64,000 bases of DNA from Rhabdonatronobacter sediminivivens (GTDB taxonomy: Bacteria; Pseudomonadota; Alphaproteobacteria; Rhodobacterales; Rhodobacteraceae), in assembly GCF_013415485.1 (NCBI RefSeq), contig NZ_JACBXS010000022.1, positions 1 through 64,000 on the forward strand. Direction: 5' to 3'. This document shows positions 34,003-42,044 of the stretch, piece by piece (within the stretch, counting starts at the first letter, position 1; each line of letters opens with the position of its first letter). The translations under genes and the position numbers were made by a program. A model generated the notes under the pieces. The model was not told where the DNA came from. It saw nothing but the letters and a program-made list of their open reading frames with translations, and searched no databases.

Positions 34003-35513
34003 TGCTGGTTCAGGATCATGACCGCGCGGGCGGCTACTGGGGCGCTGTCTATGCGTTCTGCGCCGTCAAGGGCTTGCAGGTTGTCATCGACGGCCCCGTG
34101 GGGTGTGAGAACCTGCCTGTGACAAGCGTTCTGCATTACACCGATGCGCTGCCGCCCCATGAGTTGCCCATCGTGGTGACGGGGCTGGGCGAGGAAGAAC
34201 TGGGCCGCGACGGCACCGAAGGGGCCATGAAGCGCGCGTGGAAAGTGCTGGACCCGGCGCTGCCAGCGGTGGTGGTGACCGGATCGATCGCCGAGATGAT
34301 CGGCGGCGGCGTCACCCCGCAGGGCACCAACATCCAGCGCTTCCTGCCGCGCACGATTGACGAGGATCAGTGGGAAGCCGCCGACCGGGCGATGACCTGG
34401 ATCTTTACCGAATACGGCATGACCAAGGGCCGGATGCCGCCCGAGAAGAAGCGCGAAGAGGGCGCGCCCCCGCGCGTCAACATCCTCGGCCCCATGTATG
34501 GCACGTTCAACATGCCCTCGGACCTGGCCGAGATCCGGCGTCTGGTCGAAGGGATCGGGGCCGAGGTCAACATGGTCATGCCGCTGGGCGCCCATCTGGC
34601 CGAGATGCGCAATCTGGTGAATGCCGATGTCAACATCGTCATGTATCGTGAATTCGGCCGCGGTCTGGCCGAGGTTCTGGGCAAGCCCTATCTGCAGGCG
34701 CCCATCGGCGTCGACAGCACGACGAAATTCCTGCGCTCGCTGGGCGCGTTGACGGGCCTGGACCCCGAACCCTTCATCACGCGCGAGAAGCACTCCACGC
34801 TGAAGCCCGTCTGGGATCTGTGGCGCTCGGTCACGCAGGATTTCTTTGCCACCGCCAGTTTCGCCGTGGTGGCGAACGAGACCTATGCCCGCGGCCTGCG
34901 CAACTATCTGGAAAACGATCTGGGCCTGCCCTGCGCCTTTGCCACCGCCCGGGTGCGCGGCGCCAAGACCAACAACGAGGAGGTGCGCGCGCAGATCGCC
35001 GCGAAGCGCCCGCTGGTGGTCTTTGGCTCGATCAACGAGAAGATGTACATGGCCGAGATGAAAGCCGGCCATGGCCCGGCCCCGGCCTTCATCCCCGCCT
35101 CTTTCCCCGGCGCGGCGATCCGGCGGCACACGGGCACGCCCTTCATGGGCTATGGCGGCGCGGCCTATGTGCTGCAGGAGGTCTGCAACGGGCTGTTCGA
35201 TGCGCTGTTCCACATCCTGCCGCTGGGCAGCCAGATGGACAGCGCCGATGCCACGCCCACGACCCTGCGGCGCGATTTCCCCTGGGACGCCGACGCCCAG
35301 ATCGAGCTTGACCGCATCGTGGCCGAGCACCCTGTCCTGACCCGCATCTCTGCGGCGCGCAGCCTGCGCGATGCGGCCGAAAAGGCCGCGCTGGACCAGG
35401 GCGCCGAGCGTGTGATGCGCGAGACTGTCCTTGCCCTGCGCGACGGGGCGGGGGCGCAGACCCTGCAACGCCAGGGCACCGACTCATCCAAACGGAGGAA
35501 CGATCATGGCTGA
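34002..35513 (+). CDS. bchZ: chlorophyllide a reductase subunit Z
   Basis: 503 residues, NifK-like. The N-terminus [20 protein letters not shown] and [19 protein letters not shown] carries a cluster-ligand Cys, and [15 protein letters not shown] follows. A C-terminal domain from about residue 420 resembles the PCP-red domain of BchB-type proteins. It completes the COR enzyme. Its last 8 bp overlap pufQ, tying bacteriochlorophyll synthesis to the puf genes; the puf promoter probably lies inside bchZ, but I cannot point to it. Confidence 0.96.
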   Translation: MLVQDHDRAGGYWGAVYAFCAVKGLQVVIDGPVGCENLPVTSVLHYTDALPPHELPIVVTGLGEEELGRDGTEGAMKRAWKVLDPALPAVVVTGSIAEMIGGGVTPQGTNIQRFLPRTIDEDQWEAADRAMTWIFTEYGMTKGRMPPEKKREEGAPPRVNILGPMYGTFNMPSDLAEIRRLVEGIGAEVNMVMPLGAHLAEMRNLVNADVNIVMYREFGRGLAEVLGKPYLQAPIGVDSTTKFLRSLGALTGLDPEPFITREKHSTLKPVWDLWRSVTQDFFATASFAVVANETYARGLRNYLENDLGLPCAFATARVRGAKTNNEEVRAQIAAKRPLVVFGSINEKMYMAEMKAGHGPAPAFIPASFPGAAIRRHTGTPFMGYGGAAYVLQEVCNGLFDALFHILPLGSQMDSADATPTTLRRDFPWDADAQIELDRIVAEHPVLTRISAARSLRDAAEKAALDQGAERVMRETVLALRDGAGAQTLQRQGTDSSKRRNDHG

Positions 35514-35733
35514 CTTTACCGTCAATTCGCCGCGCGGCCGCGGCGCGGCGCGCCCGGGCGGGGCGCTGGAATACCGGCTGTATTTCGCGGTCATGTTCAT
35601 CCTGGCGCTGCCCTTTGCGCTGCTGGCCTATTTCTGGGCCGTCACGCGCCACGCGCGCATCCCCGCGCAAGGGCCGCTGGCCCGCGCCCGGGCCGAGGCA
35701 CATCAGATTGTGCCCATGATCTTTCGCGGCTGA
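35506..35733 (+). CDS. pufQ: PufQ, puf operon accessory protein
   Basis: A 75-residue protein with one membrane helix ([22 protein letters not shown]), then [28 protein letters not shown]; the RIP..GP.ARA pattern is that of Rhodobacter PufQ. PufQ stimulates bacteriochlorophyll supply for pigment-protein assembly. GGAGGA sits 7 nt before the ATG, within the bchZ end (8-bp overlap). The following 131 bp before pufB contain inverted repeats but no gene. Confidence 0.9.
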   Translation: MADFTVNSPRGRGAARPGGALEYRLYFAVMFILALPFALLAYFWAVTRHARIPAQGPLARARAEAHQIVPMIFRG

Positions 35734-35864
35734 ACCATCGGTTGCGATCCATGTCTTCCGGTGCCGGTGACTCCGGCTCGGTCGAAGTGAGGCGGGGCAT
35801 TCATGCGCCGTTTCCGACCCCGCCGCAGGGGGTGCGGCATCAGTCTGACGATCCGGAGGATAGT

Positions 35865-36014
35865 ATGGCTGAAAATACCGACCTGTCATTCACAGGTCTC
35901 ACCGACGAGCAGGCCCAGGAACTGCACGCGGTCTATTTGAGCGGGCTTTGGCTGTTCTCAGCCGTTGCCGTAGTGGCTCATTTGGCTGTGTTCATCTGGC
36001 GCCCGTGGTTCTGA
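35865..36014 (+). CDS. pufB: light-harvesting complex 1 beta subunit
   Basis: A 49-residue antenna polypeptide: a soluble N-terminus ([20 protein letters not shown]), then one membrane helix. H39 in [13 protein letters not shown] is the bacteriochlorophyll ligand, H21 the second conserved histidine, and the closing IWRPW motif is typical of LH1 beta. GGAGGATAGT precedes the ATG. pufA follows after 13 bp. Confidence 0.97.
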   Translation: MAENTDLSFTGLTDEQAQELHAVYLSGLWLFSAVAVVAHLAVFIWRPWF

Positions 36015-36027
36015 GGGGGATTGAGAT

Positions 36028-36198
36028 ATGAGCAAGTTCTACAAGATCTGGCTGGTCTTCGATCCGCGCCGCGTTTTCGTGGCACAAGGGGTTTTCCTTT
36101 TCCTGCTGGCAGCGATGATTCACCTCGTCCTGCTCAGCACCCCTTCCTACAACTGGTTCGCCATCGCCGCGGAAAAATACGACCGCCCGATGGATTGA
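36028..36198 (+). CDS. pufA: light-harvesting complex 1 alpha subunit
   Basis: A 56-residue antenna polypeptide starting [20 protein letters not shown], one membrane helix with the bacteriochlorophyll ligand H32 in [11 protein letters not shown], and a periplasmic SYNWFAI segment. With PufB it forms the LH1 ring around the reaction centre. A strong hairpin lies directly after the stop. Confidence 0.97.
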   Translation: MSKFYKIWLVFDPRRVFVAQGVFLFLLAAMIHLVLLSTPSYNWFAIAAEKYDRPMD

Positions 36199-36206
36199 TG
36201 AACCCT

Positions 36207-36237
36207 GTTGCGGGCGCCCGAGGGGTGCGCCCGCAAC
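36207..36237 (+). promoter_or_regulatory. pufA-pufL intercistronic mRNA hairpin
   Basis: GTTGCGGGCGC at 36207-36217 pairs perfectly with GCGCCCGCAAC at 36227-36237, 8 bp after the pufA stop. There is no T-run. In Rhodobacter a hairpin here protects the pufBA segment from 3' decay, giving LH1 polypeptides in excess over reaction-centre subunits; the same role is expected. Confidence 0.88.
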
Positions 36238-36294
36238 CATAGACATGGGTTTCCGGATGGCCCGCCAGGGCTGTCACGACAAGCGGAGGGTAGC

Positions 36295-37143
36295 ATGGCG
36301 CTGCTGAGCTTCGAGCGAAAATACCGCGTGCCTGGGGGCACGCTGGTGGGCGGAAACTTGTTCGATTTTTGGGTGGGGCCGTTCTATGTCGGATTCTTCG
36401 GGGTCTTGACGGTCTTCTTTGCCGCACTTGGCACGCTCCTGATCTTTTGGGGCGCGGTGTTGCAGGGGACATGGAATCCCTGGCTGATTTCGATCAACCC
36501 ACCACCACTTGAATACGGGCTTTCGGCGGCACCGCTGGCCGAAGGCGGATTGTGGCAGATCATCACGATCTGCGCGATCGGGGCCTTTGTGTCCTGGGCC
36601 CTGCGCGAGGTGGAAATCGCGCGCAAGCTGGGCATGGGGCTGCATGTGCCCTTTGCCTTTGGCGTGGCGATCTTTGCCTATCTGACCCTGGTGGTGATCC
36701 GCCCGGTGCTGATGGGTGCCTGGGGACATGCCTTCCCCTATGGCATCTGGACCCACCTCGATTGGGTGTCCAACGTGGGCTACACCTACGGCAACTTCCA
36801 CTACAATCCGGCGCATATGATCGCGGTGACATTCTTCTTCACCACGACCCTGGCGCTGGCGCTGCATGGCGCGCTGGTCCTGTCGGCGGCAAACCCGCCC
36901 AAGGGGCAGAAGATGAAGACGCCCGACCATGAAGACACCTTCTTTCGCGATCTCATCGGCTATTCGGTGGGCACGCTGGGGATCCACCGGCTGGGGCTGC
37001 TGCTGGCGCTCAATGCCGGGTTCTGGTCGGCGGTGTGTATCGTGATCTCGGGAACCATCTGGTTCGATCAGTGGGTGTTCTGGTGGGATTGGTGGCTTGA
37101 TCTGCCCTGGTGGGCCAATATCCCGGGAGGCGTCAATGGCTGA
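36295..37143 (+). CDS. pufL: photosynthetic reaction centre L subunit
   Basis: 282 residues, [19 protein letters not shown] at the N-terminus, five membrane helices. Counting without the initial Met: H153 (THLDW), H173 (NPAHM) for the special pair, H190 (LHGALV) and H230 (GIHRLG) for the non-haem iron, and E212 (HEDTFF) in the QB proton path. It is the core of photochemical charge separation in the membrane. CGGAGGG lies 7 nt upstream of the ATG. It overlaps pufM by 8 bp. Confidence 0.98.
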   Translation: MALLSFERKYRVPGGTLVGGNLFDFWVGPFYVGFFGVLTVFFAALGTLLIFWGAVLQGTWNPWLISINPPPLEYGLSAAPLAEGGLWQIITICAIGAFVSWALREVEIARKLGMGLHVPFAFGVAIFAYLTLVVIRPVLMGAWGHAFPYGIWTHLDWVSNVGYTYGNFHYNPAHMIAVTFFFTTTLALALHGALVLSAANPPKGQKMKTPDHEDTFFRDLIGYSVGTLGIHRLGLLLALNAGFWSAVCIVISGTIWFDQWVFWWDWWLDLPWWANIPGGVNG

Positions 37144-38062
37144 GTATCAGAACATCTTTACCCAGGTTCAGGTCCGGGCCGCCCCCGAAATGGGCATGGT
37201 CGAAGAGGTGGAGCTGGAGAACCGGACCAAATCGGCCAGTTTCTCCAACCTGCTGGGCTGGTTCGGCAATGCGCAACTGGGGCCGATCTATCTGGGCACC
37301 ATGGGCGTGATTTCTCTCGCCACCGGCGCCATCTGGTTCGTGATGGTCGGCATGTGGTTCTGGGATCAGGCGGGCTACAACCCGGCCGTGTTCCTGCGCG
37401 ATCTGTTCTGGCTGTCGCTGGACCCGCCGGGGCCGGAATACGGGCTGAGCTTTCCGCCGATGCGGGAGGGGGGGTATTTCCTGATTGCCTCGTTCTTCCT
37501 GCTGATCTCGGTCATGACCTGGTGGGTGCGCACCTATCTGCGGGCCGAGGCGCTGGGCATGGGCAAGCACGTGGCCTGGGCCTTTGCCTCCGCCATCTGG
37601 CTGTTCCTGGTGCTGGGTCTGTTCCGTCCCATCCTGATGGGGTCCTGGTCCGAGGCGGTGCCCTATGGCATCTTCACGCACCTGGACTGGACCAACCTCT
37701 TCAGCCTGCAATACGGCAACCTGTTCTATAACCCGTTCCACGCGCTTTCGATCGTGTTCCTCTATGGCTCGGCCCTGCTGTTCGCCATGCACGGGGCGAC
37801 GATCCTGGCCGTCAGCCGCTTCGGCGGGGACCGGGAGCTGGAGCAGATCGTGGACCGCGGGACCGCATCCGAACGCGCCGCCCTGTTCTGGCGCTGGACG
37901 ATGGGCTTCAACGCCACCATGGAGGGGATTCACCGCTGGGCCTGGTGGTTCGCCGTGCTGACCACGCTGACGGGCGGCATCGGTATCCTGCTGACCGGGA
38001 CGGTCGTGGACAACTGGTCCGTCTGGGCTGACCAGCGCGGCTTCCTGCCCAGCTATGACTGA
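37136..38062 (+). CDS. pufM: photosynthetic reaction centre M subunit
   Basis: 308 residues, [19 protein letters not shown] at the N-terminus. H202 (NPFHAL) binds the special pair; H219 (AMHGAT), E234 (DRELEQ) and H266 (GIHRWAWW) are iron ligands. It pairs with PufL to hold the cofactors and QA. Its end is followed after 12 bp by pufX; there is no pufC, so this is a PufX-type reaction centre without a bound tetrahaem cytochrome gene here. Confidence 0.98.
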   Translation: MAEYQNIFTQVQVRAAPEMGMVEEVELENRTKSASFSNLLGWFGNAQLGPIYLGTMGVISLATGAIWFVMVGMWFWDQAGYNPAVFLRDLFWLSLDPPGPEYGLSFPPMREGGYFLIASFFLLISVMTWWVRTYLRAEALGMGKHVAWAFASAIWLFLVLGLFRPILMGSWSEAVPYGIFTHLDWTNLFSLQYGNLFYNPFHALSIVFLYGSALLFAMHGATILAVSRFGGDRELEQIVDRGTASERAALFWRWTMGFNATMEGIHRWAWWFAVLTTLTGGIGILLTGTVVDNWSVWADQRGFLPSYD

Positions 38063-38074
38063 AGGAGCGAACTG

Positions 38075-38314
38075 ATGTCCGAACGTGACTACTTCGAGGT
38101 GAGCCGCACCGGCCAGATCCGCAACTGGATCATGAGCGAGATGCTCCGCGGCGGGGGCTATGCCGCCGTGGTGCTGGTCGGTATCGGCCTGATCATTGGG
38201 GTGATCTATCTGGTGGGGCTTCTGCTGCCCGCCGAAAGCCGGAACACCCCGCCCCCCATGCCGTTCAGCCAGTTGGAGGCGCCGCTTGATGGCGCTGAAA
38301 CCCGCCTGGGCTGA
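38075..38314 (+). CDS. pufX: PufX, LH1-ring gap protein
   Basis: A 79-residue protein in the pufX position. It has a polar N-terminus with a RNWIMSEMLRGGGY amphipathic part, one glycine-rich membrane helix (AAVVLVGIGLIIGVIYLVGLLLP) and a polar C-tail. PufX proteins diverge strongly, but the size, helix, W-x-x-x-M-x-x-G-x-G lead-in and LP exit fit. PufX keeps the LH1 ring open for quinone exchange. AAGGAGCG precedes the ATG. Confidence 0.88.
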   Translation: MSERDYFEVSRTGQIRNWIMSEMLRGGGYAAVVLVGIGLIIGVIYLVGLLLPAESRNTPPPMPFSQLEAPLDGAETRLG

Positions 38315-38324
38315 AAACGGAATC

Positions 38325-38353
38325 GGCGGGGGCGCGGCCAAAGCGCCCCCGCC
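38325..38353 (+). promoter_or_regulatory. hairpin after pufX
   Basis: GGCGGGGGCGC (38325-38335) pairs perfectly with GCGCCCCCGCC (38343-38353) around a 7-nt loop, 10 bp after the pufX stop. It has no T-run, so it looks like a 3' stabilising structure rather than a complete terminator. Confidence 0.7.
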
Positions 38354-38432
38354 CAACCAGGTTCGGGACAAAGCCAACCCGGACGCGGGCCATAGTGCGC
38401 CCGGTTCCCTTTCCTGATGGCAACAGGAAACT

Positions 38433-38468
38433 GGTGCCGGGCGGGTGTGACCCCTCGGCACCTTTTTT
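38433..38468 (+). terminator. rho-independent terminator between pufX and dxs
   Basis: GGTGCCG (38433-38439) pairs with CGGCACC (38456-38462), with an inner GGGT-GTG-ACCC hairpin, followed at once by six T (38463-38468). It ends 17 bp before the dxs start codon. A smaller hairpin TTTCCTG/CAGGAAA sits just upstream at 38410-38430. Read-through or a local promoter is needed for dxs. Confidence 0.85.
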
Positions 38469-38485
38469 GTCTGACGGAGGAGAGA

Positions 38486-40405
38486 ATGACCCAACCATCG
38501 CCCGCATCCCGCCCGCTTCTGGACCGTGTCGCCGGACCGGCCGACCTGCGCGCTCTCAGTGACGCCGAGCTTGCCGCCCTGGCCCAAGAGTTGCGCGAGG
38601 AGTTGATCGAGGTTGTCAGCCGCACCGGCGGGCATTTGGGGTCCTCGCTGGGGGTGGTGGAACTGACGGTGGCGCTGCACGCGACCTTCCGCGCGCCGTT
38701 TGACAAGATCATCTGGGATGTCAGCCACCAGAGCTATCCGCACAAGATGCTGACCGGGCGGCGTCACCGCATGGACAGCCTGCGCCGCGAAGGGGGGCTT
38801 TCGGGCTTCACCAAGCGCGCGGAAAGTGAATTCGACCCGTTCGGCGCGGCGCATAGCTCCACCAGCATCTCGGCCGCGCTGGGCTTCACAGTGGGGCGGG
38901 ACATGGGCCTGCCCACGGGCGATGCGGTGGCTGTCATTGGCGACGGCTCCATCACCGCCGGGATGGCCTGGGAGGCGCTGTTCAACGCCGGGGCCGAGGG
39001 GCGGCGGATGGTGGTCATCCTCAATGACAATGAAATGTCCATCGCTCCCAATGTCGGTGCGCTCAGCCGTTATCTGACCCGCCTGGGCGGTGCCGCGCAG
39101 GGCATGAGCCTGCGCGAACTGGCCGCCGGGTTCGAGGCCGCGCTCCCCGAGGCGCTGCGCGAACACGCCCGCCGCACCCGTCAAAGCATCGGCGGCATCC
39201 ACGCGCCCGCGACCATGTTCGAGGATCTGGGCTTCACCTATCTGGGCCCGGTGGATGGCCATTCCATGCCCGATCTGCTGGCCACCCTGCGCACCGTGCG
39301 CAGCCAGGCCGACGGGCCGGTGCTGATCCATGCGCTGACCGTCAAGGGCAAGGGCTACGCGCCGGCGGAAAGCGCGGCCTGCAAATATCACGGCGTGGCG
39401 AAATTCGATGTCGGCACCGGCGCGCAGCAGAAATCGCGGCCCAATGCGCCCAGCTATACCGGAGTATTCGGCCAGACCCTGACCGAGGCCGCGGCCCGCG
39501 ATCCGCGCATCGTGGCCGTGACCGCCGCCATGCCCGGGGGGACTGGGCTGGACATCATGGCCAAACGCTTCCCGCGCCGGGTCTTCGACGTGGGCATCGC
39601 CGAACAGCACGCTGTCACCTTTGCCGCCGGGATGGCCGCCAGCGGGCTGAAACCCTTTTGCGCGATCTACAGCACCTTCTTGCAGCGCGGCTATGACCAG
39701 GTGGTGCATGATGTGGCGCTGCAGGGGCTGCCGGTGCGCTTTGCCATCGACCGCGCGGGGCTGGTGGGGGCCGATGGGGCCACCCATGCCGGGGCGTTCG
39801 ATGTGGGCTACATGACGAACCTGCCCGGCATGGTGGTCATGGCCGCCGCCGACGAGGCTGAACTGGCCCGCATGGTCGCCACCGCCGCCGCCCATGACGA
39901 AGGGCCCATCGCCTTCCGCTATCCGCGCGGCGAAGGCGTGGGCGTGGAGATGCCCGAACATGGGCAGGTGCTGGAGATTGGCAAGGGCCGCGTGCTGGCC
40001 GAGGGCGATCAGGTGGCCTTCCTGTCCTTTGGCGCGCATCTGTCCGAAATCCAGCGCGCCGTGGAGCAATTGGCCGAGCGCGGGATCACCGCCACCGTTG
40101 CGGATGCGCGTTTTGCCAAGCCGCTGGATACCGATCTGATCGCGCAGCTGGCGCGCCATCACAAGGCGCTGATCACGGTCGAACAGGGCGCGCAGGGGGG
40201 CTTTGGCGCGCATGTGCTTCATCACATGGCCAATGCCGGGCTGCTGGAGCATGGGCTTGCCCTGCGCACCATCACCTTGCCGGATCGGTTCATCGACCAG
40301 GCCAGCCCCGCGGCCATGTATGCCGATGCGGGCATGAGCGCGGATCACATCACCCGTGTGGCGCTTGGCGCGTTGGGGATGGGACGGATGGTCTCGGTCG
40401 CCTGA
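38486..40405 (+). CDS. dxs: 1-deoxy-D-xylulose-5-phosphate synthase
   Basis: 639 residues, the normal length. [37 protein letters not shown], the thiamine-diphosphate site [18 protein letters not shown]...LNDNEMSI, and [18 protein letters not shown] are all present. It makes the first committed intermediate of the MEP isoprenoid pathway from pyruvate and glyceraldehyde 3-phosphate, feeding carotenoids and phytol. GGAGGAGAGA precedes the ATG. It follows the puf operon, as in Rhodobacter, but behind a terminator. Confidence 0.97.
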   Translation: MTQPSPASRPLLDRVAGPADLRALSDAELAALAQELREELIEVVSRTGGHLGSSLGVVELTVALHATFRAPFDKIIWDVSHQSYPHKMLTGRRHRMDSLRREGGLSGFTKRAESEFDPFGAAHSSTSISAALGFTVGRDMGLPTGDAVAVIGDGSITAGMAWEALFNAGAEGRRMVVILNDNEMSIAPNVGALSRYLTRLGGAAQGMSLRELAAGFEAALPEALREHARRTRQSIGGIHAPATMFEDLGFTYLGPVDGHSMPDLLATLRTVRSQADGPVLIHALTVKGKGYAPAESAACKYHGVAKFDVGTGAQQKSRPNAPSYTGVFGQTLTEAAARDPRIVAVTAAMPGGTGLDIMAKRFPRRVFDVGIAEQHAVTFAAGMAASGLKPFCAIYSTFLQRGYDQVVHDVALQGLPVRFAIDRAGLVGADGATHAGAFDVGYMTNLPGMVVMAAADEAELARMVATAAAHDEGPIAFRYPRGEGVGVEMPEHGQVLEIGKGRVLAEGDQVAFLSFGAHLSEIQRAVEQLAERGITATVADARFAKPLDTDLIAQLARHHKALITVEQGAQGGFGAHVLHHMANAGLLEHGLALRTITLPDRFIDQASPAAMYADAGMSADHITRVALGALGMGRMVSVA

Positions 40406-40424
40406 AGATGTGGGAGGGCTCAGG

Positions 40425-40493
40425 AAGCGCCCCCGAGCCGCGCCCACCCGCCCACCCTGCGCGCCTCGGGGGCGCTTGCGGCGCAGGCGCCGC
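40425..40493 (-). repeat. G4-loop hairpin repeat, copy 7, with abutting second hairpin
   Basis: A 13-bp stem (40425-40437 with 40465-40477) encloses CCCACCCGCCCACCC. A second hairpin GCGGCGC-AG-GCGCCGC abuts at 40478-40493. It lies between the converging dxs and TDT-transporter genes, 19 bp after the dxs stop. Confidence 0.9.
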
Positions 40494-40522
40494 TGGGGGG
40501 ATTGGTGATCGGCGGGCGGCCT

Positions 40523-41503
40523 TCAGGCCACGGCGGCGTTGGTGCGCGCTGCCAGCGATCCCTTCGCCCAGGCCTGCAGCACCTTGAAGGCGATCGGCGG
40601 GATCGCCAGCGTGGCTGCCACCAGCGCCACGCCGCCCAAAACCCCCACCAGACCGGCCCCGCCGGACACCGACAGCAGCGCCGTGGCAAAGGCCGCGAGC
40701 GGAAAGGTGAATGCCCCCCAGAGTGGTGAGAATCCGGCTGCAGTGATCCAGCGCGCGCTGCCCAGCAGGGCGACCAGGATGGCCGCAGCCAGAAGCGCCG
40801 ACGCATTTGCCAGCACTACAAGCTCAAATTGGCTGGCGACGATGGCAAAGAGGCTGGCCGGGGCCAGATGGATGGCCAGCAACGGGCGCAGGGGCGCAGG
40901 CGGGATGCGCCGGATCAGTTGCACCGCGCTGACCGCCCATATGACCAGCGCCACCGGGATGGTGGCCCAGAGCACTGCTTGCGCATCGAAACCCAGCGGG
41001 AGTGCCGACAACGGCCACAGGATGGGCCCCACAAAGACCAGGTGAAACACCGGGGTCACCACGCGCCCTTCCTCGGGGCCGGTCAGCAGGGTACGGATCA
41101 CCAGGCCCATCAGCGCCAGATGCCCCACCACTGCCACCCCCAGAACCCCCAGCGCCAGGCCCGGCGCCAGCGGCACCAGCGCGGCGGCCAGCAGCACCAG
41201 TGACAGCACCATGGCCGCCATGCCGGCGCGGCCGGGCAGGACGCGCAGTTCCTCGGAGATCACGCCGGGCCGACGCAGGGGCTTGGCCAGCCATGCGATC
41301 AGGCAGAACAGCAGCAGCATTGCCGCCGCCCCCAGTACCAGATCACCGATGCCTGAGGGTGCGCCCAGCGTGGTTGTTGCCTCGCGCCAGCCAAGGCCCA
41401 GCCCCATCAGCCCCATGATCGGCGGAAAGATTGCAGGCGGGGTGTCGCGCCACAGCCCCTTTGGCCGGGGCGGAAATGGGGGCGGCAGAGGGCGTCTGGA
41501 CAT
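40523..41503 (-). CDS. TDT/SLAC1-family transporter (TehA-like)
   Basis: A 326-residue protein with about ten hydrophobic segments. PPAIFPPIMGLMGLGLGWR near the start and the repeated small-residue helices match the tellurite-resistance/dicarboxylate (TDT) family, related to TehA, Mae1 and SLAC1 anion channels. The transported anion is unknown; family members move tellurite-linked anions, malate, nitrate or sulfite. The ATG at 41503 has a weak site (AAAGG). It diverges from a periplasmic rhodanese gene across 115 bp. Confidence 0.82.
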   Translation of the reverse strand: MSRRPLPPPFPPRPKGLWRDTPPAIFPPIMGLMGLGLGWREATTTLGAPSGIGDLVLGAAAMLLLFCLIAWLAKPLRRPGVISEELRVLPGRAGMAAMVLSLVLLAAALVPLAPGLALGVLGVAVVGHLALMGLVIRTLLTGPEEGRVVTPVFHLVFVGPILWPLSALPLGFDAQAVLWATIPVALVIWAVSAVQLIRRIPPAPLRPLLAIHLAPASLFAIVASQFELVVLANASALLAAAILVALLGSARWITAAGFSPLWGAFTFPLAAFATALLSVSGGAGLVGVLGGVALVAATLAIPPIAFKVLQAWAKGSLAARTNAAVA

Positions 41504-41618
41504 GGCACACCTTTGGCTGAGGGCCTGCGACAGTTCGCGCCGGGGGCTGGGCGCTTCCAGGCTGGAATACTTATTCGCGGTCTGGCATGTGTTGCCTGTG
41601 CTGACAAGAGGACTCACC

Positions 41619-42044
41619 ATGGCCCGCGCCAACCTGCCTTTGCTTGCCCTGCTTCTGTTCCTGACGCAAACCCCCGCCCAGGCCCAGACCGCGCATGTCC
41701 TTCACACGGCTCTGCCGGGCGATGCATTGGCCGAAACTTCCGCCCTGGTGGTTGATATCCGCCAGCCGCAGGAATGGATCCAGACCGGGGTGCTGCCCAA
41801 TGCGCTGTTGCTGACCTTTGCCGACTCGGCGCAGTTCCTGGCGGAATTGCAGCCGCATCTGCAGCCGGGACAGCCGGTGCTGTTGATCTGCCGCACCGGC
41901 AACCGCACGGCGCGCGCCGCGGCGATGATTGCACCGCAGCTGGATGTGCCGGTGGTCGATGTGACCGGCGGCATGTATCGCCTGATCGCCGAAGGATACA
42001 GCCCGGCCACCCCGCGCGCGGCACAAGGCTGCCGCATCTGCTGA
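41619..42044 (+). CDS. periplasmic single-domain rhodanese
   Basis: A 141-residue protein. Residues 1-22 are a Sec signal peptide ending AQAQ. A rhodanese domain follows: ALVVDIRQPQEWIQTGVLPNALLL and the active loop LLICRTGNRTARA with the persulfide-carrying Cys. It would transfer sulfane sulfur in the periplasm; the acceptor is unknown. It faces the TDT transporter, and if that exports sulfite the two could form a sulfur-detoxification pair, which is only inference. AGAGGACTC precedes the ATG. Confidence 0.85.
   Translation: MARANLPLLALLLFLTQTPAQAQTAHVLHTALPGDALAETSALVVDIRQPQEWIQTGVLPNALLLTFADSAQFLAELQPHLQPGQPVLLICRTGNRTARAAAMIAPQLDVPVVDVTGGMYRLIAEGYSPATPRAAQGCRIC

Noticed and set aside
37133..40447. 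Very long open frame on the minus strand opposite pufM, pufX and dxs
   Set aside because: It is antisense to three firmly identified genes. High GC removes stop codons in this phase, and the translation is low-complexity Gly/His/Arg/Pro with no domain.
106..40493. Reading all seven G4-loop repeats as ordinary rho-independent terminators
   Set aside because: Some copies are followed by a short T-run on the G-loop strand, but copies 5 and 6 have no gene feeding transcription in that direction, copy 4 has no T-run, and the conserved loop is not explained by termination.
106..40493. CRISPR array
   Set aside because: The repeats are dispersed over 40 kb, are palindromic with their own loops, and there are no spacers or cas genes.
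40523..41632. Longer N-terminus for the TDT transporter starting at 41632
   Set aside because: The extension would overlap the rhodanese start on the other strand and is not hydrophobic; ATG 41503 begins at the conserved lead-in.
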